Assembly: GCF_003319095.1 (NCBI RefSeq)
Contig: NZ_QOHI01000004.1
Location: 248,001-312,000 of the forward strand
Origin: Blastococcus sp. TBT05-19
GTDB lineage: Bacteria; Actinomycetota; Actinomycetes; Mycobacteriales; Geodermatophilaceae
DNA length: 64,000 nucleotides
Direction: 5' to 3'
A program made the position numbers and the translations under genes. Shown piece by piece: positions 24,750 to 33,626 of this stretch. A model generated the notes under the pieces. The model ran no database searches, was not told the DNA's origin, and saw only the letters and a program-made list of their open reading frames with translations. The stretch's first letter is position 1. Each line of letters begins with the position of its first letter.

Positions 24750-25733
24750 ATGCCGGACGCACCGGGCCCCGCGCCCACCCGGAGCCACGCCACCGGCCCG
24801 GGGTGGGACGCCACCGCTCCCCACCACATCCCGCTGCGCGGCTGGGTCCAGATCCTCCGGCGGGCCGGCCGTCAGGTGCTGGGCGACCGGCTCCAGGTGC
24901 TCAGTGCCGGCATCGCCTTCTTCGCCCTGCTCTCCCTGGCACCCATGCTCATCGCGGCCCTGTCGGTGTACGGCGCGCTGAACAGCCCCGAGGCGGCGCT
25001 GCGCCAACTCTCCGACGTCACCGGGCTGCTGCCCGACGACCTCGAGCCCGTCGTGGGCGAGCAGCTCGCCACCATCACGCAGGCCGCCGGCGTCGTGAGC
25101 ACGCGAAGCCTGGTCGGCCTGCTCGTCTCCCTCTGGACGGCGACGACCGCGGCCACCTGGCTGGTCGACGCCCTCACCCTGGCCTACCTCCAGCACGACA
25201 CGCGCGGCTGGCTGCGGCGCGCCTCGATCGGCCTGGGCGTCGTCGTCGGCGGTGCGCTGCTGGTGGGCGGTGCCCTGAGCGTGTCCGGGTACGTCGACGG
25301 CCTGCTGGCGGGCGCACCGGGCCCCGTCCGCGCTACGGGCCGGCTGCTCGGCTGGCCGGTCCTGGCCGCGCTGATCGCGACCGCCCTGTCCGTGCTCTAC
25401 CGCTTCGTGCCCGACCGGACGGGCGCCCGGTGGCGGTGGATCAGCGGCGGCGCGGCGCTGGCCACCCTGCTGTGGCTGGGCGCGACGGCAGTCCTGTTCG
25501 CCTACGTGGAGACCCTCGGTGGCTACCGGTCGACCTACGGGTCGCTGGCCGGCGTGGCCGTGAGCATGTTCTGGCTGTGGCTGACCGTCTTTCTCGTGAT
25601 CGTCGGCGCCGCGATCAACGCCGAGACCGAGCGGCAGACGGCGCGGGACTCGACGGTGGGCCCCGAGCGGCCGCTGGGCCAGCGCGGCGCGGTGGTCGCC
25701 GACAGCGCGCCGCCCTACCCGGAAGACGGTTGA
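24750..25733 (+). CDS. YihY/BrkB-family inner membrane protein
   Basis: The 327-residue polytopic protein has about six hydrophobic segments. The family opening LSAGIAFFALLSLAPMLIAA follows a cytoplasmic N-terminus, and TYGSLAGVAVSMFWLWLTVFL near the end is the most conserved part. YihY/BrkB proteins are widespread; the molecular role is not established. The C-terminal 45 residues are polar. It lies 38 nt after whiB with no clear terminator, so partial co-transcription is possible. Confidence 0.88.
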   Translation: MPDAPGPAPTRSHATGPGWDATAPHHIPLRGWVQILRRAGRQVLGDRLQVLSAGIAFFALLSLAPMLIAALSVYGALNSPEAALRQLSDVTGLLPDDLEPVVGEQLATITQAAGVVSTRSLVGLLVSLWTATTAATWLVDALTLAYLQHDTRGWLRRASIGLGVVVGGALLVGGALSVSGYVDGLLAGAPGPVRATGRLLGWPVLAALIATALSVLYRFVPDRTGARWRWISGGAALATLLWLGATAVLFAYVETLGGYRSTYGSLAGVAVSMFWLWLTVFLVIVGAAINAETERQTARDSTVGPERPLGQRGAVVADSAPPYPEDG

Positions 25734-25772
25734 GCCGCGCGTCCGGCCACCCGCGGGCATGGATCGGCCACC

Positions 25773-25778
25773 GAGCGT
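25773..25778 (+). promoter_or_regulatory. Leaderless-type -10 box (GAGCGT) for the SUV3-like helicase
   Basis: GAGCGT ends 6 nt before ATG 25785 and there is no ribosome site; the first base departs from TANNNT. Confidence 0.35.
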
Positions 25779-25784
25779 GTTGTC

Positions 25785-27662
25785 ATGGGCAACGACGCAC
25801 TCGTCCGCCCTCCCGGGCGTCGACCCCTGCCTGGAACCAGCGAAGGACCACTCCTGCCCGAGACGCCGCCCCAGCCCGCCACCGCCCGACGTCGGGAGCG
25901 CTCCTCCTCCCGCCGGACGCAGGCCCGCGAGTCCGACAGCATCGCCGCCCGCGCCGAGAAGCTGGCCCAGCAGAGCTGGGTCGAGGGCGCCGAGCCCGAG
26001 CTCCCCGTGCGCCCCGTGCCCCCCGAGAACGTGGTCTTCCACCTCGGCCCGACGAACTCCGGCAAGACCTACGAGTCGCTGCAGGCGCTCGCCGCCACCG
26101 GCTCCGGCGTCTACGCCGCGCCACTGCGCCAGCTGGCCCACGAGGCCTACGCGAAGCTGTCGGCCCAGCTGCCCGAGGGCATGGTGGGCCTCTCGACCGG
26201 CGAGGAGGAGATCGACCCCTTCGCGCCCATCGTCTGCTGCACCGTCGAGAAGGCGCCCCCGCGCGGCGAGATGCTCGTGCTCGACGAGGCGCACTGGGTC
26301 ACCGACCCCGACCGCGGCCACCACTGGGCCCGCCTGCTGCTCACCGGCGAGTACCGGGAGATGCACCTCATCTCCGCGGCGGAGGCCTACCTGGTGCTCA
26401 AGCCGCTGGTCTCCGACGCCGAGCACGTCGAGGTCGTCAACCACAAGCGGCTCTCCCGCCTCGACGTCCTGAGGGCCCCGGTGCGGGCCGACGGCGTCCG
26501 CCCCCAGACGCTGGTCGTCGCCTTCTCCCGCAAGGCGGTCTACGCCGTGGCCGCCGAGCTCGACCAGCACCGGCCCGGCAAGGTCGGCGTCCTCTACGGC
26601 GCCCTGCCACCGGCCACCCGCCGCGAGGTCATCGAGCGCTTCACCAGCGGCGAGCTCGACGTGCTGGTCACCACCGACGTCATCGGCCACGGCATCAACG
26701 TGCCCGCCACGACCGTGCTCTTCGCCGAGACGACGAAGTTCGACGGCCAGGAGATGCGGCCGCTGCGCACCTGGGAGGCCGCCCAGATCGCCGGGCGGGC
26801 CGGTCGCTACGGCCTCACCGGGCACGGCGCCGTCGGCATCCTGATAGGGGTCAGCGGGCTCAGGCCGATCGCCTCCCTGGTCGGCGCCGGTGCCGCCGTC
26901 GCGCGCGGCGACGAGATGAGCGACCTGCCCAAGCGGGCGCCCCGGCTGCGACCGGAGCTGGAGGACCTCGGCGCCTTCGAGCCGGTCGACCTCCCCGAGG
27001 CCCTCACGCGCTGGATGGCGTGGGCGCGCGCCGCCACCCGCGACCAGGCGATGACCGCCGACGACGTGACCAGCCTGGTGCTGCGGGTGCACGCCCTGCT
27101 GCCGCTGCTGCGCGGCCCGCTGGGCGCGGCCGGCGACCTGCGGACCGTCTGGCGCCTGGTCAACCTGGCGATCGACTACAACCCGCCGCGGCGCACCCGC
27201 TGGCTGGTGCTCGCCAAGGCCGCGCTGCAGCACGAGGTCGGCATCCCCGTCCCGCCGGAGACCGTGCTGCCCGACGTGCCGCGCGGCGGCGGCGTCGAGG
27301 ACTACGAGCAGGCGGCGGCCGCCGCGCGCGACGCGCAGACGCTGCTGCGCCAGTTCCCCGGCGTCGGCGGGCTCTCCGGCGACGACGCCGCCTGGGTCGA
27401 GGAGGAGTGCGCGGAGATGATCACCGAGCTGCTCCCCGACGCCATCGCCCTGGGCCGCTCCGGGAAGTGCACCGACTGCGGCCGGCCCATCGCGCCCTGG
27501 TTCACCACGTGCCGGCCGTGCAGCGCCCCCGCGGGCCGCGGCAGCGCCGGCGAGCGGGACCGCCGTCCCTCCTCGGGCGGGCGCCGGACCGCCGGACGGG
27601 CCGCCGGGCGCGCCCTGGGCGGACGGCAGGGCGGCCCGCGGGGGCGGTCCCGCCGGGGCTGA
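25785..27662 (+). CDS. SUV3-like RNA helicase with C-terminal zinc ribbon
   Basis: The 625-residue protein is a superfamily 2 helicase whose Walker A reads GPTNSGKTYES, the hallmark of mitochondrial SUV3, followed by APLRQLAHEAY, LSTGEEE, LDEAHW (motif II), TTDVIGHGIN and QIAGRAGRYG (motif VI). The C-terminus adds a CTDC...CRPC zinc ribbon and a 60-residue Arg/Gly tail likely to grip RNA. SUV3 unwinds RNA for degradation by a partner exonuclease. A bacterial role in RNA turnover is inferred. ATG 25785 is preceded by GAGCGT at 6 nt. Confidence 0.85.
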   Translation: MGNDALVRPPGRRPLPGTSEGPLLPETPPQPATARRRERSSSRRTQARESDSIAARAEKLAQQSWVEGAEPELPVRPVPPENVVFHLGPTNSGKTYESLQALAATGSGVYAAPLRQLAHEAYAKLSAQLPEGMVGLSTGEEEIDPFAPIVCCTVEKAPPRGEMLVLDEAHWVTDPDRGHHWARLLLTGEYREMHLISAAEAYLVLKPLVSDAEHVEVVNHKRLSRLDVLRAPVRADGVRPQTLVVAFSRKAVYAVAAELDQHRPGKVGVLYGALPPATRREVIERFTSGELDVLVTTDVIGHGINVPATTVLFAETTKFDGQEMRPLRTWEAAQIAGRAGRYGLTGHGAVGILIGVSGLRPIASLVGAGAAVARGDEMSDLPKRAPRLRPELEDLGAFEPVDLPEALTRWMAWARAATRDQAMTADDVTSLVLRVHALLPLLRGPLGAAGDLRTVWRLVNLAIDYNPPRRTRWLVLAKAALQHEVGIPVPPETVLPDVPRGGGVEDYEQAAAAARDAQTLLRQFPGVGGLSGDDAAWVEEECAEMITELLPDAIALGRSGKCTDCGRPIAPWFTTCRPCSAPAGRGSAGERDRRPSSGGRRTAGRAAGRALGGRQGGPRGRSRRG

Positions 27663-27732
27663 GTCCCCCGGCGCCCGGTCGGTGCGCGTGCGGCAGGATC
27701 GACGCGCGCACCCGACCGTCCGGAGGACACCG

Positions 27733-28770
27733 ATGACCGCTCAGCTCCCGCCGCTGCCCACCATGGTCGTCGGCAGCCTGCCGCAGCCCGACTGGCTGAT
27801 CGACCGCGAGCGGCTGGGCCACCAGTTCCCGCCGCGGGTGCGGGCGGCGGAGCTGTGGCGCGTGCCGGAGCAGTTCCTCGCCGAGGCGCAGGACGACGCC
27901 ACGCTGGTCACGATCCGCGCGCAGGAGGAGGCCGGCCTCGACGTCCTCACCGACGGCGAGATCCGCCGCGAGTCCTACTCCAACCACTTCGCGACGGCGC
28001 TGGACGGGCTGGACCTGGACAACCCCGGCAGCGTCCGCAACCGGTCGGGCATCGACATCCCGGTGCCGCGGGTGACCGGGGAGATCCGGCGTCCCCGGCC
28101 GGTCCAGGTCGACGACGTCCGCTTCCTCCGGGCGCACACCGACCGCGCGGTCAAGATCACCGTGCCGGGCCCGTTCACGATGGCCCAGCAGGCCCAGAAC
28201 GACCACTACCCCGACGACCGCGCGCTCGCCCTGGCCTACGCCGACGTCGTCCGCGAGGAGATCGCCGACCTGTTCGCCGCCGGCGCCGACATCGTGCAGG
28301 TCGACGAGCCGTGGCTGCAGGCCCGCCCGGACGTCGCCCGGAAGTACGGCGCCGAGGCGCTCACCCGCGCGATCGAGGGCGCCGCCGGCCCGGTGCACGT
28401 GCACCTGTGCTTCGGCTACGCGGCGATGGTCGCCGAGCGGCCCGACGGCTACTCGTTCCTGCCGGAGCTGGCCGACACCCCCGCGCACACGATCTCGGTG
28501 GAGACGGCGCAGTCCTCCCTCGACCCCGCCTCGCTGCGGCCGCTGCGCGGAAAGGGCATCGCCCTCGGCGTCCTGGACCTGTCCACGCCCGAGGTGGAGA
28601 CGCCGGAGGTCGTCGCCGACCGGGTCCGGCGCGCGCTGGACGACGTCGACGTCGACAAGCTGATGCTGTCGAGCGACTGCGGCCTGAAGTACCTGCCGCG
28701 CGCCTCGGCCGTCGGGAAGATGCGCTCGCTGGCGCGGGCCGCGGCGATCGTGCGGGCCGAGCTCGGCTGA
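27733..28770 (+). CDS. MetE C-terminal-type (core) methyltransferase
   Basis: The 345-residue TIM barrel matches only the catalytic half of cobalamin-independent methionine synthase. Zinc-site candidates are His and Cys in VHLCFGY and Cys in SSDCGLKYLP; VGSLPQP and VDEPWLQ are family marks. Full MetE has a duplicated N-terminal half, absent here. Such core-MetE proteins transfer a methyl to homocysteine or another thiol, the donor often not being polyglutamyl-THF. A GGAGGA site precedes ATG 27733. With the methyl-THF genes 20 kb away a link is possible but speculative. Confidence 0.82.
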   Translation: MTAQLPPLPTMVVGSLPQPDWLIDRERLGHQFPPRVRAAELWRVPEQFLAEAQDDATLVTIRAQEEAGLDVLTDGEIRRESYSNHFATALDGLDLDNPGSVRNRSGIDIPVPRVTGEIRRPRPVQVDDVRFLRAHTDRAVKITVPGPFTMAQQAQNDHYPDDRALALAYADVVREEIADLFAAGADIVQVDEPWLQARPDVARKYGAEALTRAIEGAAGPVHVHLCFGYAAMVAERPDGYSFLPELADTPAHTISVETAQSSLDPASLRPLRGKGIALGVLDLSTPEVETPEVVADRVRRALDDVDVDKLMLSSDCGLKYLPRASAVGKMRSLARAAAIVRAELG

Positions 28771-28777
28771 CCCGGGC

Positions 28778-29218
28778 GTGCTGGGCTTCCTCCTCGAGCT
28801 CCTGCTGGACCCCAGCGGTGTGCTCGAGGGGATGCGGGAACGGCGTCGCGAACGACGCATCGAGAAGCGGGCGCGGGCGACGCAGATCCGCTGCGCCCTC
28901 CGGGTCGTCGAGGGCGCCCACCCCGGGCTCGGCCGCCGGTGGAGGCGCGGGACGGCCCGCGTCCCGCCGGGTTCCGTCGTCTTCGAGCCGGACTCCCGCT
29001 GGCGGTCGCGGCTGACCGTCGCCGTCCGTTCGTGCACCCTGCGCCCGCCCGGGGACACCCCTCGACGCGGTCCGCGGGCGGTGGGGCCGCGACCGCGCCT
29101 GATCGTGCTGGAGACCGCCGGCGCGACCCTGGAGTGGCTGGTGCCGGAGGAGCAGGTGGAGCGATCGATGCGCGTGACCCGGCGCAGCGTGCGCGACGCG
29201 CGCCCGCCGACCGGGTGA
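28778..29218 (+). CDS. Basic hypothetical protein, possibly DUF2550-like
   Basis: I do not firmly recognise this 146-residue protein. It opens with a short hydrophobic stretch (MLGFLLELLL) and a highly basic region of Arg and Glu, followed by a compact beta-rich part (QIRCALRVVEG, WRRGTARV) that resembles the core of DUF2550 proteins. It starts at GTG 28778, 7 nt after the MetE-core gene, and is probably co-transcribed with it. Membrane anchoring by the N-terminus is possible. Confidence 0.55.
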   Translation: MLGFLLELLLDPSGVLEGMRERRRERRIEKRARATQIRCALRVVEGAHPGLGRRWRRGTARVPPGSVVFEPDSRWRSRLTVAVRSCTLRPPGDTPRRGPRAVGPRPRLIVLETAGATLEWLVPEEQVERSMRVTRRSVRDARPPTG

Positions 29219-29236
29219 GCCCGTCGGGCCCTCCCG

Positions 29237-29278
29237 GCGAGATCAAGTCCCGCAGAAGCGAGGTCAGGTCCCGCAGAA
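29237..29278. repeat. 21-bp tandem duplication at the 3' end of selO
   Basis: Two adjacent 21-bp units (29237-29257 and 29258-29278) differ at two positions. Read on the minus strand each encodes FCGT followed by TGA, so the last codons and stop of selO are present twice in tandem. Confidence 0.85.
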
Positions 29279-30727
29279 CGTGACGTAGGCGCCGAACGCC
29301 TCCGGCGCCGGCTCGGCGTAGCGCTCCAGGCCGGGGCGCTCGTCGAACGGCCGGGCGAGCACCTCGAGCAGGCGGTGGAGCGGCTCCAGGTCGTCGGCGG
29401 TCGCCGCCGTGAGCGCCTGCTCCACGAGGTGGTTGCGCGGGATGTAGACGGGGTTGACCCGGTCCATGGCGGCGGCGTCGGGGCCGACGGCGCGCCACCG
29501 CTCCAGCCAGGCGTCGAACCCGGCGAGGTCGAGCACCAGCAGCCGCGCGGGCTCGGCGTCGCCGCGTGCCGCGTCGCCGAGCCGGCGGAAGAACGTCGTG
29601 TGGTCGACCCGGTTGTCCCGCATCAGGGCCTGCAGGTCGTCGATCAGGCCGGTGGCCACCTCGCCGTCGAGCCCGTCGGGGAGGCCCAGCTTGGCCCGCA
29701 TGCCCGCGGTCCACGCCTCGCTGTACCGGCGGCGGAAGGTCCCCAGGGCCTCGGTGGCGATGCCCACTGCGGCCTCGGTGTCCTCGGCCAGCAGCGGCAG
29801 CATCGCCTCGGCCAGCCGGGCCAGGTTCCACTCGGTCACGATCGGCTGGTTGCCGTAGGCGTAGCGCCCGGCGGTGTCGATGGAGCTGTAGACGCTGCCC
29901 GGGTCGAACACGTCGAGGAACGCGCAGGGCCCGTAGTCGATGGTCTCGCCGGAGATCGTCACGTTGTCGGTGTTCATCACCCCGTGCACGAAGCCGACCA
30001 GCATCCAGCGGGCCACCAGCTCCGCCTGCACCTGGAGCACCTGCTCGTACAGCGCCAGGTAGGGCTGCGCGGCGTCGGCGGCGGCCGGGTGGTGCCGGGC
30101 GATCGCGTGGTCGGCGAGCCGGCGCAGCAGGTCGGCGTCGCCGGTCGAGGCGGCGTACTGGAAGCTGCCCACCCGCAGGTGGCTGCTCGCGACCCGCGCG
30201 AGCACGGCGCCCGGCAGCTCGGTCTCGCGGCGCACGCCGCGCCCGGTGGCGACCACGGCGAGGGCGCGGGTGGTGGGGATGCCGAGGGCGTGCATCGCCT
30301 CGCTGACCACGTACTCGCGCAGCATCGGCCCGACCGCGGCCAGCCCGTCCCCGCCGCGGGCCACCGGGGTGCGCCCGCTCCCCTTGAGGTGCAGGTCGAG
30401 CAGCCGGCCGTCGGCGCGGGTCAGCTCGCCGAGCAGCAGCGCCCGGCCGTCGCCCAGCCGCGGGCTGTACCCGCCGAACTGGTGCCCGGCGTACACCTGG
30501 GCCACCGGCGTCGCGCCCGCGGGCACCGCGTTGCCGACCAGCAACCGGAGGCCGTCGGCGCCCCGCAGGGCGGCCGGGTCGAGGCCCAGCTCGCCGGCCA
30601 GCGCGTCGTTGAGCACCAGCAGCCGCGGCTCGGGTGCCTCCTCGGCCGTCCAGCGGATCGCCAGCTCGGGCAGCTCGGAGGCGAAGCGGTCCCCGAGGAC
30701 CAGGGTCGGGGCAGGTGCGACGCTCAC
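29264..30727 (-). CDS. selO: Protein adenylyltransferase SelO
   Basis: The 487-residue pseudokinase transfers AMP to Ser, Thr or Tyr of target proteins in redox stress. Family segments: [52 protein letters not shown] (catalytic), [10 protein letters not shown]. The C-terminus ends FCGT; the terminal Cys is the position that is selenocysteine in some eukaryotic members. GTG 30727 is chosen over an upstream in-frame start because TACGCT stands 7 nt before it. The terminal codons are tandemly duplicated after the stop. Confidence 0.92.
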   Translation of the reverse strand: MSVAPAPTLVLGDRFASELPELAIRWTAEEAPEPRLLVLNDALAGELGLDPAALRGADGLRLLVGNAVPAGATPVAQVYAGHQFGGYSPRLGDGRALLLGELTRADGRLLDLHLKGSGRTPVARGGDGLAAVGPMLREYVVSEAMHALGIPTTRALAVVATGRGVRRETELPGAVLARVASSHLRVGSFQYAASTGDADLLRRLADHAIARHHPAAADAAQPYLALYEQVLQVQAELVARWMLVGFVHGVMNTDNVTISGETIDYGPCAFLDVFDPGSVYSSIDTAGRYAYGNQPIVTEWNLARLAEAMLPLLAEDTEAAVGIATEALGTFRRRYSEAWTAGMRAKLGLPDGLDGEVATGLIDDLQALMRDNRVDHTTFFRRLGDAARGDAEPARLLVLDLAGFDAWLERWRAVGPDAAAMDRVNPVYIPRNHLVEQALTAATADDLEPLHRLLEVLARPFDERPGLERYAEPAPEAFGAYVTFCGT

Positions 30728-30734
30728 GGTTCCG

Positions 30735-30740
30735 AGCGTA
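30735..30740 (-). promoter_or_regulatory. Leaderless -10 box (TACGCT) for selO
   Basis: TACGCT on the minus strand ends 7 nt before GTG 30727, with no ribosome site between. Confidence 0.5.
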
Positions 30741-30766
30741 CGAGCGCGTCGCACGCGCCGCCGGGC

Positions 30767-31576
30767 TCAGCCCAGGGCGGAGGAGATGTTCTCGCTCCAC
30801 ACGTCGGCGCCCAGCCGGACGATCAGCGCGGTGACCACGACGAGGAAGGCGATCCGGATGAACCGGCTGCCCCGGCTGGTCGCCGTCCGCGCGCCCAGGT
30901 AGCCGCCCAGCATGTTGGCCGCGCCGAGCAGCAGCCCCAGGCCCCAGAAGACCGAGCCGTGCGGCACGAAGAACAGCAGCGCGCCGAGGTTGGTCGCGCA
31001 GTTGACGATCTTGGCCTTGGCGCTGGCGTTCAGGAAGTCGTAGCCCAGCAGCGACACCATGGCGAACACGAGGAACGAGCCCGTGCCCGGGCCGAGGATC
31101 CCGTCGTAGAACCCGATGACCAGGCCCAGCGCGGCGGCGATGCCGTGGTGCCGGCGGCCGGTGTGCCGCAGCGCGGTGACCTCCCCCAGCGCCGGGCGCA
31201 GCAGCGTGAAGGCACCGATGCCGACCAGCGCGACCACGATCACCGGCTTGAAGACGGCGGCCGGCAGCAGCGCGGCCACCGACGCGCCGACGAAGCTGCT
31301 GACCAGGGCGATCCCGGCCATCGGCAGCGCGGTGCGCAGGTCCGGCCGCACCCGCCGGTAGTAGGTGAGCGCGCTGGTGCTGGTGCCGAACACCGAGCCG
31401 AGCTTGTTCGTGGCCAGCGCCTGCACCGGGCTCATCCCCGGCACGAGCAGCAGGGCCGGCAGCTGGATCAGCCCGCCCCCGCCGACGACGGCGTCGACGA
31501 AGCCCGCGGTGAGGGCGGCGAGCAGGACCAGCAGGAGGGTGGCGGTGGTCAGCCCCTCCGGCAGCAGATCGGTCAT
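30767..31576 (-). CDS. TSUP-family anion exporter (TauE/SafE)
   Basis: The 269-residue membrane protein has about eight hydrophobic segments. TSUP signatures are GFVDAVVGGGGLIQLPAL in the first repeat and GFYDGILGPGTGSFL in the second. Members move sulfite, sulfoacetate or other organosulfur anions. Nothing nearby names the substrate. It is on the same strand as selO and about 40 nt upstream of it. Confidence 0.88.
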   Translation of the reverse strand: MTDLLPEGLTTATLLLVLLAALTAGFVDAVVGGGGLIQLPALLLVPGMSPVQALATNKLGSVFGTSTSALTYYRRVRPDLRTALPMAGIALVSSFVGASVAALLPAAVFKPVIVVALVGIGAFTLLRPALGEVTALRHTGRRHHGIAAALGLVIGFYDGILGPGTGSFLVFAMVSLLGYDFLNASAKAKIVNCATNLGALLFFVPHGSVFWGLGLLLGAANMLGGYLGARTATSRGSRFIRIAFLVVVTALIVRLGADVWSENISSALG

Positions 31577-31630
31577 CCGCGGGCGTAGGGCAGGACGACG
31601 GCACGCACGCGGGGATCCTGCCTCACGCGG

Positions 31631-33259
31631 TCACCCGGCCTCCGCCCAGGACCGGACGACGGCGACGTCGAGCGGGAAGTCCACCGGGAACCCGCCGAAC
31701 AGCAGCCGGCCGGCGGAGGCCGCCGCGCGGCGCACCTCCTCGGCCACCTCGGCGGCCAGCTGCTCGGGGGTGTGCACGACCACCTCGTCGTGGAGGAAGA
31801 AGACCAGGTGCGGCCGGTCCTCCAGCGGGCCCTCGCCCAGCTGCCACAGCCGGTTGCGCAGGTCGGCCAGCCAGCACAGCGCCCACTCGGCCGCCGTGCC
31901 CTGGACGACGAAGTTGCGCGTGAACCGGCCCCAGGCGCGCCGCCGGCGGTCCTGCTCGTGCAGCGGACCGGAGGGTTCGGGCGGCTCCCCGAGGTCCGCC
32001 GTCCGCTCGCCGCCGGGCACCGGCGATCCGCGCCCCAGCAGGGTGCGCACCACCTCCCCGCGCTCGCCGGCCCGGGCCGCCTCCTCGACCAGCGCGATCG
32101 CCTGCGGGTAGCGCCGGGTCAGCCGCGGCATCATCCGCCCGCTCTCCCCGCGGGTGCCGCCGTACATCGCCCCGAGGATGCCGAGCTTGGCCTCGGCCCG
32201 GGTGGCGACGGTGCCGGCGTCGACCATGCCCTGGTAGAGGTCGGCCGCGCGTGCGGCCTCGGCCATCGCCAGGTCCCCGCTCATCGCGGCCAGCACCCGG
32301 GGCTCCAGCTGGGCGACGTCGGCGACGACGAACCGGTGGCCCTCGTCCGCGACCGCGGCGGGCCGGATCTGCACCGGCACGGAGAGCGCGCCTCCGCCGG
32401 TCGAGGACCACCGGCCGGTGACCACGCCGCCGGGCAGGAACCACGACCGGAAGCGGCCGTCGCGCACCCAGGTCTCCAGCCACGACCACCCGTTGGCCGT
32501 GAGCAGCCGGGAGAGCTTCTTGTACTCCAGCAGCGGCGGGACGACGGGGTGCTCGAGCTGGACGAGGGTCCACGAGCGCGTGTCCTCGACCGGGAGGCCG
32601 GCGGTCTGCAGCGCGCGCAGCACGTCGGCCGGGGAGTCCGGGTTGAGCGACGGCGCACCGAGGGCGGTCCGGATCTCGGCCGCCAGGCGCTCGAGGACGG
32701 CGGGCCGGTGCCCGGCGAGCGGCCGCGGGCCGAGCAGGTCGGTGAGCAGCCGCTCGTGCACGTCGGCCCGCCAGGGCAGCCCGGCGTGCGTCATCTCCGC
32801 GGCGACCAGCGCTCCGGAGGACTCGGCGGCCAGCAGCAGCTCCAGGCGGCGACGCTCCGGGGACGCGGCGAGGGTCGCCAGCTGGCGGTCGTGCTCGGCG
32901 ACCGGGTCCAGCTCGTCGGCGGGGTCGGCCAGCGGGAAGAGCGCGGCGTCGGACGCGGTCACCGGCTGGAGCGCGTCCCACCCGCGCGTGGTGGCGGCGG
33001 CCAGCAGCCGCTGGTCGGCGAAGGGCGTGCGGCGCAGGAGGGCGTGCGTGAGTCGCAGGTCGGTGCACCGCGCCACCCGGACCCCCGAGGCGAGGAGCGC
33101 CGGGTACCAGCGGGTGGTGTCGTCCCACACCCAGCGCACCCCGGCGGCCTCGTGGGCCAGCACGAAGTCGGCGAGCCCGTCGGCGGCCAGCCGCGAGACG
33201 GTCGCCGGCCCGTGCGCCTCGACGTCGTCCCCGCGGCGCACGAGGACGATCCGGTTCAC
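31631..33259 (-). CDS. Short family-A DNA polymerase with degenerate 3'-5' exonuclease domain
   Basis: The 542-residue protein is the actinobacterial short PolA type. The C-terminal polymerase has motif A as DVAQLEPRVLA (instead of DYSQIELR), motif B TRAEAKLGILGAMYGG and motif C LHDEVVVH. The N-terminal 180 residues occupy the exonuclease place but the DEDD acids are not evident, and no 5' nuclease is present. It is an accessory repair polymerase, not the main PolA. GTG 33259 is preferred over upstream starts because GACACT lies 6 nt before it. Confidence 0.85.
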   Translation of the reverse strand: MNRIVLVRRGDDVEAHGPATVSRLAADGLADFVLAHEAAGVRWVWDDTTRWYPALLASGVRVARCTDLRLTHALLRRTPFADQRLLAAATTRGWDALQPVTASDAALFPLADPADELDPVAEHDRQLATLAASPERRRLELLLAAESSGALVAAEMTHAGLPWRADVHERLLTDLLGPRPLAGHRPAVLERLAAEIRTALGAPSLNPDSPADVLRALQTAGLPVEDTRSWTLVQLEHPVVPPLLEYKKLSRLLTANGWSWLETWVRDGRFRSWFLPGGVVTGRWSSTGGGALSVPVQIRPAAVADEGHRFVVADVAQLEPRVLAAMSGDLAMAEAARAADLYQGMVDAGTVATRAEAKLGILGAMYGGTRGESGRMMPRLTRRYPQAIALVEEAARAGERGEVVRTLLGRGSPVPGGERTADLGEPPEPSGPLHEQDRRRRAWGRFTRNFVVQGTAAEWALCWLADLRNRLWQLGEGPLEDRPHLVFFLHDEVVVHTPEQLAAEVAEEVRRAAASAGRLLFGGFPVDFPLDVAVVRSWAEAG

Positions 33260-33265
33260 CGCCGC

Positions 33266-33271
33266 AGTGTC
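33266..33271 (-). promoter_or_regulatory. Leaderless-type -10 box (GACACT) for the short DNA polymerase
   Basis: GACACT on the minus strand ends 6 nt before GTG 33259. It stands back to back with the STAS gene's own box. Confidence 0.35.
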
Positions 33272-33316
33272 GCCGACGGCTCCGCCTCCCGCGCTGCCCG
33301 CCCGGCCGGTCGCGCG

Positions 33317-33322
33317 CAGACT
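33317..33322 (+). promoter_or_regulatory. Leaderless-type -10 box (CAGACT) for the STAS gene
   Basis: CAGACT ends 7 nt before GTG 33330; no ribosome site is present. Confidence 0.35.
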
Positions 33323-33329
33323 GGCGGGC

Positions 33330-33617
33330 GTGACCCCGGCGTCGCGCGGCCTCGTCCGCCTGCTGAACACCGCCGGCGGGCGGGTGCTCTGCCTGGCCGG
33401 TGAGATCGACGCGGCGACGGTGGACTCGCACCTGCGGCGCTACGGCCGGGAGCCGATGCCGGTCGAGGTGATCGACGCCGGATCGGTCACCGGGCTCTCG
33501 GCACCGGCGCTGGACCTGGTGCTCGACCACCTCGACGCGGCTGCCCGCGCCGGGCGGCCGGTGCGGGTCCGCCGCTCCCCCGCCGTCGAGAGGCTGCTGG
33601 CGGGTGCCGAGCGCTAG
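33330..33617 (+). CDS. STAS-domain protein (anti-sigma factor antagonist-like)
   Basis: The 95-residue single-domain protein reads as a STAS fold: GGRVLCLAGEIDAATVDSHL, then VEVIDAGSVTGLSAPALDLV and a C-terminal helix before VRVRRSPAVERLL. The place of the phosphorylated serine (usually DSSG) reads LSAPA, so a serine is present but the context is unusual and phospho-switching is uncertain. No anti-sigma kinase is adjacent. Start at GTG 33330 is set by the CAGACT box. Confidence 0.7.
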   Translation: MTPASRGLVRLLNTAGGRVLCLAGEIDAATVDSHLRRYGREPMPVEVIDAGSVTGLSAPALDLVLDHLDAAARAGRPVRVRRSPAVERLLAGAER

Positions 33618-33620
33618 CGT
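33615..33620 (+). promoter_or_regulatory. Leaderless -10 box (TAGCGT) built on the STAS stop codon
   Basis: The TAG stop of the STAS gene (33615-33617) is the first half of TAGCGT, which ends 6 nt before GTG 33627. Confidence 0.5.
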
Positions 33621-33626
33621 GCGCGC

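Noticed and set aside
29258-29278. SelO TGA read as selenocysteine
   Set aside because: The functional position already encodes Cys before the TGA and no selenocysteine insertion element or selenium genes are seen.
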